Shown piece after piece: positions 34,977-43,200 of a DNA stretch of 64,000 nt; positions within the stretch are counted from its first letter, which is position 1; every line of letters starts with the position of its first letter. Source of the stretch: Obscuribacter phosphatis_A (lineage in GTDB: Bacteria; Cyanobacteriota; Vampirovibrionia; Obscuribacterales; Obscuribacteraceae); assembly GCA_017303615.1 (NCBI GenBank), contig JAFLCK010000005.1, positions 1 to 64,000 on the forward strand, given 5' to 3'. The position numbers and the translations under genes are program-made. The notes under the pieces were generated by a model. The model saw only the letters and a program-made list of their open reading frames with translations. It did not search any database and had not been told where the DNA came from.

Positions 34977-35765
34977 TTAGAATCTCTTGACGGCGCCACC
35001 ATCTATGGTGATGGTTGTGCCTGTGATGAATTCACCGCGTGGTGAGGCAAGAAGAGCTACCAAAGCTCCGAGGTCTTCGGGATTGCCAAATTTCTTCACG
35101 GGTGAATGTGCAGCCCAACTGCTAAGAATCTCGTCAACAGAGACATGTTCAGAAACAGCGTACTTCTTTGCCAGTTCCCTTACCAGTGGCGTATCAAAAT
35201 AACCTGGACAGATTACGTTGACTGTTATTCCGTACGACGCCACTTCGGTGGCAATACACTTAGAAAGAGCGTTTAGACCAGTTCTTAGTGTACTTTGAAC
35301 CACCGAAGAATACTCCGGCTCGATGCCGAAGATGGAGCCTATATAAATGATTCTTCCGTATTTTTTCTCCTTCATACCTTTCAAGACAAGTCTAGATAAG
35401 GCTATTGGTGGCTGAAGAACTAAGTCATATCCCTGCCTCCAGTCATCATCGGTTGTGACAGTGAAGGGATCGGTTGGGGGATGACCCGTACTAACTATCA
35501 GGATATCTATGTCTCCCAGAAAGTTATTGGCTTGTTCCACAAGTGAAGTTAGGTCACAAGGGACAGTCAGATCTGCTCTGACTCCTAGAACGCGAGCGCT
35601 GCTATTGCTTGCCAACTCCTTTGCTGCATTTTGAACTTTATCTTTGTCTCTTCCGCAGATTGCAAGATCGACGCCTTCTTCGGCTAAGACCTTTGCGCAA
35701 GAGTAGCCGAGACCGTAACTCGCTCCAGTTATTAGCGCTTTTTTCCCTTTTAGAGATAGTTCCAT
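34977..35765 (-). CDS. Short-chain dehydrogenase/reductase-fold protein with altered catalytic residues
   Basis: 262 aa from ATG 35765, chosen because SDRs normally start close to LKGKxALITG; a TTG 11 codons upstream is less likely. The cofactor motif TGASYGLG (14-21) is intact and a C-terminal GTTITIDGGAV segment is present. Catalytic Ser is at 144, but at the canonical Tyr (157) and Lys (161) positions the protein has Gln and Arg (QSTLR). It may bind NAD(P)H without classical reductase chemistry, or belong to an SDR branch with a different proton donor. It is divergent from the transposase-like gene, with the 36-bp palindrome between them. Confidence 0.85.
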   Translation of the reverse strand: MELSLKGKKALITGASYGLGYSCAKVLAEEGVDLAICGRDKDKVQNAAKELASNSSARVLGVRADLTVPCDLTSLVEQANNFLGDIDILIVSTGHPPTDPFTVTTDDDWRQGYDLVLQPPIALSRLVLKGMKEKKYGRIIYIGSIFGIEPEYSSVVQSTLRTGLNALSKCIATEVASYGITVNVICPGYFDTPLVRELAKKYAVSEHVSVDEILSSWAAHSPVKKFGNPEDLGALVALLASPRGEFITGTTITIDGGAVKRF

Positions 35766-35843
35766 AAATAGTTTGAACCCGATGATGCCAAGTGGCAATG
35801 AATTAATGTCAGTATTCGTAATTATAAACTCTGCCGTAATGCG

Positions 35844-35879
35844 GATTTTGGATTAACCGAATTCGGTTAATCCAAAATC
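35844..35879. promoter_or_regulatory. Perfect 36-bp palindrome in a divergent promoter region
   Basis: Two 18-nt arms pair without mismatch about a centre between 35861 and 35862. The inner 18 bp (TTAACCGAATTCGGTTAA) is identical to the site upstream of lysC at 13344. It sits 79 bp from the SDR start and 82 bp from the transposase-like gene start, so it is probably an operator serving both. A cruciform or bidirectional terminator is possible but less likely, as no gene ends here. Confidence 0.75.
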
Positions 35880-35960
35880 TAACAAAATTTCTTTGAACTT
35901 TTTCTTCCGAAAAGCCGTCTATATAAATAGCCGCTGTTCAAAGAGTTGGGTTAGAAGACT

Positions 35961-37214
35961 ATGATGAGACCACCAGATAATTCTTATTCAGCCTTCGTAA
36001 AGAGAGTCTGGGCTGATTTTGAAATCAATTTCCCAGATGAAAAATCTTGTTGGTTCTGGCTCTTTGACGAATTTCAGAAAAGAAGCTTATTGTTTTGTCG
36101 TCTTTGCGGCTCATTTGAAGTTTCTGCGCGCAATGAAAAACGTTCTTTATACTGCATTGCGTGCAAGAAAACCTGTTCGATAACAGCAAAAACCTTTTTC
36201 CATCGGGTCAGAAAGATTAGGGCTTGGCTTGGTGCTCTTTGGCTTTTTGATCACAGAGCCTTTGTCAACTCAGCGGCACTTTCTCAGTTCGCAAGAGTCT
36301 CACCGTCAAGTGCGCTGCACATTAGTCGAAGCATCATGGCTGCTCTGGACCGGCAAGAATTGTGCAAGGATGACGCTTTCCAAGCATTCGAAATAGGGAC
36401 AGTACATTTCCTGGAAACCTTTAGAAAAAGAAGCCTAGTCACGCCACGTTGGCAGAGTCCTCGCGATGAGGAATTCTACGAGCAAGCACTTTCGGCATTC
36501 TCACAAGATGAAGATGAGCAATCACAGCGTAGCAGTTGTCCTTCTGAATCTAGAAAAGAAGAATCAAGTGAAATCCCGATTGATAAGGAGATTTCACATA
36601 CTGAAGAATCTAACTTTTCGCGAACACTGTCTGCCGAGGAATCTCAGATTCTTGACCTCTTACGCGATGGAGCTATGTCAATTGATAACCTACTTTATGC
36701 GACAGGAATCGAACCAGAGCAACTTAACGCTATCATCACTGAGTTAGAACTTGACGAACTTATTGTCACAGTGGCTGGTGGAAGAGTCCAACTGCGAATT
36801 CCTGAGCCAGAGAAAACCACGAACGACGAAACCCGAACGGATCGAGATGGCTGTCTCTACTTCGACTGTCTATATTGCAAAGCAACTAGCGAGCCAAGTG
36901 AGCAGAATCTGGCAATAGTCAAAATTTTATTGAGGAGCTTCAAAGGCTTCGTCTGTGGTCTATTTGGTGGTATTTCACGAAAGACAATGCAATTCTATCT
37001 CGCTCTCAATCCTTACAGAAGATATGACCCTGCGATGTTAGAGGCTTTTGAAGATAAAACGCTGAAACTAGAAACTCTTGACTCGCAAGCTAGTGTCTCA
37101 AAATTTGGCGATAACAGTACCGGTCCGGTTTCTATTTGTCTGGCTTCAGATTACATAGGTTCAGCGTTAATTAGATCTTTTGTGACGCCGCTTAAGGTCA
37201 CACTGCGTGTCTAA
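35961..37214 (+). CDS. Domesticated ISXO2/IS1595-type transposase-like protein with a winged-helix insert
   Basis: 417 aa. The N-terminus carries a zinc ribbon (Cys46, Cys49, Cys65, Cys68) followed by SITAKTFFHRVRKIRAWLGALWLF and a helical DNA-binding segment, the N-terminal layout of ISXO2/IS1595 transposases. After an acidic linker, residues ~223-282 form a winged helix like that at the C-terminus of DprA (LSAEESQILDLLRDGAMSIDNLLYATGIEPEQLN...GGRVQL). The C-terminal GGISRKTMQFYLALNPYRRY (~336-355) resembles the transposase C-terminal motif. No DDE catalytic region or flanking terminal repeats are visible. Most likely a DNA-binding regulator or structural protein, not a mobile element. Confidence 0.62.
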   Translation: MMRPPDNSYSAFVKRVWADFEINFPDEKSCWFWLFDEFQKRSLLFCRLCGSFEVSARNEKRSLYCIACKKTCSITAKTFFHRVRKIRAWLGALWLFDHRAFVNSAALSQFARVSPSSALHISRSIMAALDRQELCKDDAFQAFEIGTVHFLETFRKRSLVTPRWQSPRDEEFYEQALSAFSQDEDEQSQRSSCPSESRKEESSEIPIDKEISHTEESNFSRTLSAEESQILDLLRDGAMSIDNLLYATGIEPEQLNAIITELELDELIVTVAGGRVQLRIPEPEKTTNDETRTDRDGCLYFDCLYCKATSEPSEQNLAIVKILLRSFKGFVCGLFGGISRKTMQFYLALNPYRRYDPAMLEAFEDKTLKLETLDSQASVSKFGDNSTGPVSICLASDYIGSALIRSFVTPLKVTLRV

Positions 37215-37269
37215 TCGAGGTTATTTGAAGTTATTATCTAACTGTTCAGCCAGCGTTCAGACTTCTTTG

Positions 37270-37293
37270 AGATACTTATGTTTCTAGATACTT
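37270..37293 (+). promoter_or_regulatory. AGATACTT direct repeat upstream of the repair operon
   Basis: AGATACTT at 37270-37277 and 37286-37293 (period 16), about 40 bp before the first gene of the operon. Could be a regulator site or chance. Confidence 0.3.
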
Positions 37294-37331
37294 GTACGTT
37301 ATCCGTAGTAGTGAATGAATTTTGGGGCTAA

Positions 37332-38642
37332 ATGAGCGTCTGTTTTGATGAGCTGGTTCATCTAACTGAAAAAGGCTTGTATTGTCCAGTCGGCGATTTT
37401 TATATAGATCCCTGGGCTCCGGTGGCTAGGGCAATCATCACCCATGGGCATTCGGATCATGCTCGGGTTGGTTCGTCTGAGTACTTTGCCCATCCAAGTA
37501 CAGTAAAAATAATGCAGCATAGGTTTGCGCAAACGAGTAGCGCAGGTCTGCCTTTGTTTGAGAATGTAGAAGGATTGGGTGTCGAGCTTACTGCCCTGAT
37601 GTACCCAGTGCCCTACCGGCAGACGGTCAATTTTTCAGATGTTAAGGTGAGCTTGCACCCGGCAGGACACATATTGGGTAGTGCCCAAGTTAGAATCGAG
37701 CACAAAGGCAAGATTACTGTGGTTTCTGGCGACTATAAGCTCAGTAAAGTCTCTTCTATGGCATTAGATGACCTTACTTGTGAGCCCTTTGAATTGGTTC
37801 AATGCGATACTTTCATCACCGAGTCTACTTTCGCGTTGCCAATCTACAAATTTAGACCAACTATAGAAGTAGTAGCTGAGATATATGACTGGTGGGTTGA
37901 ATGCGCTCGCCTTGGCCGCAGTGCCTTGCTCCTCGCTTACAGCCTTGGTAAGGCGCAGCGTGTGCTCGCTGCCCTCCGTCAGCTAGCATTGTCCGGCTCG
38001 CTGACGCCAAATTTTTCTGGCAATTTCCCTGGACCCATTTTAGTGCATCCGGCAGTGCACTCTCTTTGTGAGATCTATCGTGCTGACGGAGTGGAACTTC
38101 CTGACTATCAGGTGATGGGACGACATTCTCAGGCTCGCTCTTCGCAAGGCAACCAACCCTCATTGTCCGGTTCTGCTTCAGATTCTTCTAAAGCAGATAC
38201 TTTTCAGGCAGATACTTTTCAGGCAAATTCTTCTCACGCAAATTCTTCTCAAGCAAATTCTTATGAATCTAATTCAGATCTAGATTTAGAATTCAAAGAA
38301 TTAGAGAGTGGCGACAGCGCGTCGGTGCTCAAAAAGGGTGGCGCTTTGATTATTGCCCCGCCCGCTCTAGCAGAAAGTAAGCTGGCTCGCAGTGCCAATG
38401 TTTCGCTCGGTTTTGCCAGCGGCTGGATGCAAGTGAGAGGGCAACGTCGTCGGCGCAATGTCGATAGAGGTTTCGTTTTGAGTGACCATGCTGATTGGCA
38501 GTCACTTACAAAAACTATCTTTGCCACAGGTGCCGCTTCTGTTCTCGTTACGCATGGTTCTTCTGGAGCTTTGGTGCGGTTCTTGCGCGAAAATGGTCTA
38601 GAGGCAAATGACCTTCAGACTCGCTTTGAGGGGGGCGAATGA
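37332..38642 (+). CDS. Ligase-associated MBL-fold DNA exonuclease
   Basis: 436 aa, metallo-beta-lactamase/beta-CASP nuclease of the type encoded with LigB-like ligases. Metal motifs: THGHSDHAR (~37-45), PAGHILGSAQ, SGDYK and SDHADW near the C-terminus. Between the nuclease halves (~270-325) lies a low-complexity insert with ADTFQ/ANSSQ repeats that breaks an otherwise conserved protein. First gene of a four-gene repair operon: its stop overlaps the ligase start (ATGA). Start ATG 37332 with GGGG close upstream. Expected role: end processing in DNA repair. Confidence 0.9.
   Translation: MSVCFDELVHLTEKGLYCPVGDFYIDPWAPVARAIITHGHSDHARVGSSEYFAHPSTVKIMQHRFAQTSSAGLPLFENVEGLGVELTALMYPVPYRQTVNFSDVKVSLHPAGHILGSAQVRIEHKGKITVVSGDYKLSKVSSMALDDLTCEPFELVQCDTFITESTFALPIYKFRPTIEVVAEIYDWWVECARLGRSALLLAYSLGKAQRVLAALRQLALSGSLTPNFSGNFPGPILVHPAVHSLCEIYRADGVELPDYQVMGRHSQARSSQGNQPSLSGSASDSSKADTFQADTFQANSSHANSSQANSYESNSDLDLEFKELESGDSASVLKKGGALIIAPPALAESKLARSANVSLGFASGWMQVRGQRRRRNVDRGFVLSDHADWQSLTKTIFATGAASVLVTHGSSGALVRFLRENGLEANDLQTRFEGGE
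38204..38275. repeat. 15-bp in-frame tandem repeats in the exonuclease gene
   Basis: Five related units (GCAGATACTTTTCAG and GCAAATTCTTCTCAA types) encoding ADTFQ/ANSSQ. Confidence 0.9.
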
Positions 38643-40633
38643 GAGAATTCGCCAGGCTCTTCAATGAGTTGGACAATAACACCTCCCAAGAAGCCAAGCT
38701 AAAGGCTATGGAGGAATACTTCCGCTCTGCACCGGCTGAAAATATAGTCTGGGCTCTTTACTTTCTTTCTGGTCGCAAGCTTGCAAGGGTCGTTTCTTCA
38801 ACACAGTTGCGTCGTTTTTGTATGCAACACGCTGGCATGAACTTGCAGCCCTGGCTCTTTCAAGAGTGCTATGACAATGTGGGCGACTTGGCTGAATGTG
38901 TGTCTTTGCTATTGCCACAGAATCTAGACCTCGATTCTGAAATTCTCTCGATTCAGGCTGATGAATTTAGTTCCACGGCAAAGCACTCTCAATCTAGTTT
39001 AAACAAACAGATGACCCTCTTTGCAAATGACTTTGACTATTCATCTGTTTCTACTGAACTCTCTCAGTTGGTGACTTTTCTTGATCGCTTGCGCGGTTTG
39101 CCTGAAAGAGAAATATTTGTCGCCCTTTCTATTGTCTACCAGAAATTCAACCAGACCGAGCGATTCTTACTGGGTAAGCTCTTAACCGGGGGCTTTAGGG
39201 TGGGAGTTTCTGAGAAACTAGTGGTTCGGGCTCTCAGTCGGTTTTCGGGGCTGAGCGAAGCCGTTCTGCACGAGAGACTAATTTCTTACAAGCCAGAAGT
39301 GCAAGCCTTCCAGAATCTCATCAGTAAAGAAGGTGCTGAACGTTCGCCCGCCACACCCTATCCATTTTTTCTCGCCCAGCCACTGACTGCTAATCTACTG
39401 ACTGCTAATGATACACCAAGCTCGTCTGGGCAAGCTTCGCTTCAGGCGGTTTTGGAGCAAGTCGCCGAGCAGCTTTTGGAAGATAAAGCCTCAGAAAACA
39501 AAACTTCAGAGAGAGAGCCTTCACAAGATAAAGCCTCAGAAAACGAAACTTCCGCCGATATAAGTCTGCTAGATAAAACTTTGCTAGATAAAACTTTGCC
39601 TTTCAGCATTGAATGGAAGTGGGACGGAGTCCGCAGTCAATTAGTGAAGCGAGCCGGGCAGGTCTTTATTTGGTCGCGAGGCGAAGAACTGGTGACCGAG
39701 ACTTTTCCTGAAATTGCCAAAGCTGCCTCGGTACTGCCTGATGGTATCGTTATTGATGGCGAGATTCTCGCTTTTCGGGAAGGCGATGTTCTACCTTTTG
39801 CCCAGTTGCAGAAGCGTTTGAATCGCAAAGAAGGAAGTATCGGGGCTTGCTTGCTTGATGAGGTGCCTTGTGTTTTCATGGCTTTCGATTTGCTTGAATT
39901 CGAGGGAAAAGACTTTCGTTTGCACGCCCTAGAAGAGAGAAAGCAGCTTCTGCAGAGGCTGCTTACCCCCGGTGCTTGTCTCGATACGCCGAGTTGTGCC
40001 GGAGCCCTCAGTCCCCGGTTGCGTTACTCACCTGAATTAGGACCACTGAGCCTGAGCGCCGCCTATGCTTTGCGTCAGCAAAGCCGGCTCATGAAAGTCG
40101 AAGGCTTGATGCTCAAAAGGCTCGGTTCGGCTTATGGCATGGGACGCAAGGGCGGAGATTGGTGGAAATGGAAAGTTGACCCATACACCGTCGATGCTGT
40201 CTTGGTGGCGGCTCAAAGAGGTCATGGGCGCCGGGCCTCGCTTTATAGCGACTACACTTTTGCTCTCTGGCACGAAGGCAAGCTGGTTTCGGTGGCTAAG
40301 GCCTATTCGGGACTGAGCGATGAAGAGATGAAAGAGGTTGATCGTTTTGTCAAAGCCAATACAATCGACAAGTTCGGCCCGGTGCGCAGTGTTAAACCCG
40401 AGATGGTTTTTGAACTTGCTTTTGAAGCGATTCAGCTCAGTAGTCGCCATAAGTCGGGGGTGGCGGTTCGCTTTCCTCGTATATTGCGCATACGCACCGA
40501 TAAGCCAATTGAAGAAGCAGACACACTGGAATTTTTGAGAGAGCTGGCTGATATACAAAACGAAAATAGAGAGAAAGCCAATAGTACCCAGACAAGTCAT
40601 TTGCAGCTAAACATATTTGAGAGCAACACCTAA
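38639..40633 (+). CDS. ATP-dependent DNA ligase of the ligase-associated repair operon
   Basis: 664 aa. N-terminal DNA-binding domain (MREFARLFNELDNNTSQEAKLKAMEEYF), then the nucleotidyltransferase core with the AMP-accepting Lys in motif I (IEWKWDGVRSQL, near residue 327), DGEILAF, CVFMAFDLLE, VEGLMLKR and WWKWKVDP, and an OB domain with GHGRRASLYSDYTFALW. A repetitive insert rich in Asp, Lys, Ser and Glu (DKASENETS, LLDKT; ~280-320) sits just before motif I, as in the neighbouring exonuclease. Cytosolic nick sealing. Overlaps the exonuclease by 4 nt and precedes the helicase by 2 nt. Confidence 0.94.
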   Translation: MREFARLFNELDNNTSQEAKLKAMEEYFRSAPAENIVWALYFLSGRKLARVVSSTQLRRFCMQHAGMNLQPWLFQECYDNVGDLAECVSLLLPQNLDLDSEILSIQADEFSSTAKHSQSSLNKQMTLFANDFDYSSVSTELSQLVTFLDRLRGLPEREIFVALSIVYQKFNQTERFLLGKLLTGGFRVGVSEKLVVRALSRFSGLSEAVLHERLISYKPEVQAFQNLISKEGAERSPATPYPFFLAQPLTANLLTANDTPSSSGQASLQAVLEQVAEQLLEDKASENKTSEREPSQDKASENETSADISLLDKTLLDKTLPFSIEWKWDGVRSQLVKRAGQVFIWSRGEELVTETFPEIAKAASVLPDGIVIDGEILAFREGDVLPFAQLQKRLNRKEGSIGACLLDEVPCVFMAFDLLEFEGKDFRLHALEERKQLLQRLLTPGACLDTPSCAGALSPRLRYSPELGPLSLSAAYALRQQSRLMKVEGLMLKRLGSAYGMGRKGGDWWKWKVDPYTVDAVLVAAQRGHGRRASLYSDYTFALWHEGKLVSVAKAYSGLSDEEMKEVDRFVKANTIDKFGPVRSVKPEMVFELAFEAIQLSSRHKSGVAVRFPRILRIRTDKPIEEADTLEFLRELADIQNENREKANSTQTSHLQLNIFESNT

Positions 40634-40635
40634 AG

Positions 40636-43131
40636 ATGCAAGGTTTGGCAAAGGTAAGAAATTGGTTTAGCGAAAAGGGGTATGTGCCCTTTTCCTTTCA
40701 AGAAGAACTGTGGCAAGCTTATCATGCCGGACAAAGCGCTCTGCTTACGGCTTCTACCGGTACTGGCAAGACCTATGCAGCCTGGTTTGGTCCTTTAATT
40801 GAATATTTGAATAGAGCTGATAATTTGGCTGAGGCAAAGAACCAAGCCTTGCCCCTCACTGTCATTTGGATCACCCCTTTGCGCGCCCTTGCTCAAGATC
40901 TTTGCCTGAATCTGCAGGCACCCGTCAAAGATCTAGACCTGCCTTTTACTGTCGAGACACGCACCGGCGATACATCATCTAGCACCAGAGCCAGACAAAA
41001 AAAGATTCTGCCCAGTTGTCTGATCACCACTCCCGAGTCTATTTCAATTCAGATGTCTTACGCCGGCTTTGCCGATAAGTTTGGACAAGTAAAGCTTGTG
41101 GTGGTGGACGAATGGCATGAGCTTTTGAACAGCAAGCGGGGCACCCTGGTCGAGTTATTCTTAGCCCGTTTGAGGCGTTATTGCCAACCGGTGGTCTTTG
41201 CACTTTCTGCCACCATAGGTAATGCTGAGACTGCCCTCGACACCCTCGTGCCAAATATAAGCGGGTCTAAAGACAAGATAATTGTCACTGGCAAAGAGAA
41301 AAAAGTGATTGAGACTTGTTCGGTCATGCCGCCGCGCTTGTCTAATCTGCCTTGGACCGGTCATACCGGCTTGACTATGGTGGAAGAGGTGGCGAAACTA
41401 GCCGGTCAGGCTCGCTCTTCTTTGATCTTCACCAATACGCGTTCGCAGACCGAGCAGTGGTATCAAGAACTGATTGAAATCGAACCTGATTTTGCCGGAC
41501 GTGCCGCCTTGCACCATGGCTCTCTCGATAACGACGTCAGGCGCTTTGTCGAAGAAAATTTGCGCACTGGGCGCATCAGTCTGGTCGTTTCCACATCGTC
41601 TTTAGATTTGGGTGTTGACTTTTCGCCGGTAGAAAGAGTCTTGCAGGTGGGCAGCCCTAAGGGCGTGGCTCGGGCTTTGCAAAGGGCCGGACGCAGCGGT
41701 CATAGACCCGGTGCTGTCAGCACATTATATATGGTGCCATGTCATGCCCTCGAACTGGTGGAATTGGCTGCTGCTCGCATTGCTATTGCTTCGGGACATC
41801 TCGAAGAACGTTATCCGGTATTGCAGCCAATTGATGTGCTTTGCCAACATATAACCACAACTTGTCTTTCTGGTCGTCTCTATCCTGAACAGTTTTTAGA
41901 AGAGATGAGACAAACCAGAGCCTTCAGCAAGTTGACCAGAGAGGAACTCGACTGGGCTCTAAGCTTTGTCGCCACCGGCGGTAGTGCACTTGCCGCCTAT
42001 CCTGAGTTTAAAAGAATTAGATTTAAAGACGGCTATTATGAAGTCGATAGCGAAAGTCCGGAAGGCAAGCAGCTTGCCCTTAAGCATCGTCTTTCCATCG
42101 GCACAATAGTCTCTGATCAGTCGATGGAAGTGGCTTTCTTTAGGGGTGGATCGCTTGGCCATGTGGAAGAGTCCTTTATTTCAAGACTAAAAATTGGTGA
42201 CACCTTTCTCTTTGCCGGGCGCTATCTTGAGCTTATCGAAGTCAAGGGTATGAAGGCTTATGTGCGACTTTCCAATCGCCGCAGCGGTCCTGTGCCCCGT
42301 TGGATGGGTGGACGTCTGCCTATGTCGAGCGAGCTTTCACGCCATGTGCGCCAGCTTATCGATAGTGCTTCGCAGGGCAATTATGATCAGCCCGAGATGG
42401 CTTTTATCAAACCTCTCTTGCTTTTGCAGTCTCAGCGTTCGGCTCTGCCCCGCCAAGATGAGGTGCTGGTCGAATGGCATAAGTCGAGGGATGGCTATCA
42501 TTTATTTGTTTATACATTCGAGGGCCGTCTGGTCAACGAAGGTCTCGCCCATCTGACCGCCTTCAAGCTTGCCAGGCAGTCGCCTGCCACTTTTTCGATT
42601 GCCGTCAATGACTGGGGTTTTGAAATACTTTCTGATAGACCTTTTCGGTTTGAAGAAGGGGCGTCGCGGTTTTTTGCATCGTTCAAACAGGAAGAATTAT
42701 CGGACGACATACTTGCCTGTCTCAATGCCGGTGAAATGGCCAGGCGGCAATTTAGAGAAATTGCCAGGGTGGCCGGGCTCATCTTTCAGGGTTATCCGGG
42801 GGCGCCCCGCACGGTCAAACAGGTGCAGATTTCTTCTTCTCTGCTTTATGACGTATTTGTCGATCATGATCCGGGCAATCTTTTGATCAGGCAGGCCCAC
42901 CAAGAGGTGCTCGATAGACATCTGGAGGTGCGGCGCATGCAACTTGCCCTCGATCGCATCGTCAGCGGCAAAGTCTTGGAGCTTGATACCGCCAAGGCAA
43001 GCCCATTTGCTTTGCCTCTTATGGTGGATCGTCTGCGCGGTAAACTATCATCTGAAAAACTTGCCAGTCGTATTGAACGTATGGAAGTCGATATGGCCAA
43101 AGAAATGCAAAGCGCTCGCTATTATTTATAG
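40636..43131 (+). CDS. Ligase-associated Lhr-core DEXH-box helicase
   Basis: 831-aa superfamily 2 helicase. Motif I TASTGTGKT, WITPLRALAQD (Ia), TTPESISIQM, DEWHELLNSKRG (II, DEWH as in this subfamily), LSATIGN (III), FTNTRSQTE, STSSLDLGVDF, and QRAGRSGHRPG (VI). The C-terminal region holds the Lhr-type winged-helix/beta domain. It lacks the long extension of full-length Lhr, so it is Lhr-core. With the ligase, exonuclease and PdeM it forms a conserved bacterial DNA-damage module. ATP-dependent 3'-5' unwinding is the family activity. Confidence 0.95.
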   Translation: MQGLAKVRNWFSEKGYVPFSFQEELWQAYHAGQSALLTASTGTGKTYAAWFGPLIEYLNRADNLAEAKNQALPLTVIWITPLRALAQDLCLNLQAPVKDLDLPFTVETRTGDTSSSTRARQKKILPSCLITTPESISIQMSYAGFADKFGQVKLVVVDEWHELLNSKRGTLVELFLARLRRYCQPVVFALSATIGNAETALDTLVPNISGSKDKIIVTGKEKKVIETCSVMPPRLSNLPWTGHTGLTMVEEVAKLAGQARSSLIFTNTRSQTEQWYQELIEIEPDFAGRAALHHGSLDNDVRRFVEENLRTGRISLVVSTSSLDLGVDFSPVERVLQVGSPKGVARALQRAGRSGHRPGAVSTLYMVPCHALELVELAAARIAIASGHLEERYPVLQPIDVLCQHITTTCLSGRLYPEQFLEEMRQTRAFSKLTREELDWALSFVATGGSALAAYPEFKRIRFKDGYYEVDSESPEGKQLALKHRLSIGTIVSDQSMEVAFFRGGSLGHVEESFISRLKIGDTFLFAGRYLELIEVKGMKAYVRLSNRRSGPVPRWMGGRLPMSSELSRHVRQLIDSASQGNYDQPEMAFIKPLLLLQSQRSALPRQDEVLVEWHKSRDGYHLFVYTFEGRLVNEGLAHLTAFKLARQSPATFSIAVNDWGFEILSDRPFRFEEGASRFFASFKQEELSDDILACLNAGEMARRQFREIARVAGLIFQGYPGAPRTVKQVQISSSLLYDVFVDHDPGNLLIRQAHQEVLDRHLEVRRMQLALDRIVSGKVLELDTAKASPFALPLMVDRLRGKLSSEKLASRIERMEVDMAKEMQSARYYL

Positions 43132-43200
43132 AGAGTATTTTTTATAAAGAACATCAGACACAAAGATCATCGTACATAAATAACATCATACAAAAATCAC

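Noticed and set aside
35844..35879. Intrinsic terminator
   Set aside because: Both flanking genes start here rather than end, and no T-tract follows. An operator fits better.
35961..37214. Active insertion sequence
   Set aside because: Terminal inverted repeats, a target-site duplication and a DDE catalytic region are all absent, so it is described as a domesticated derivative.
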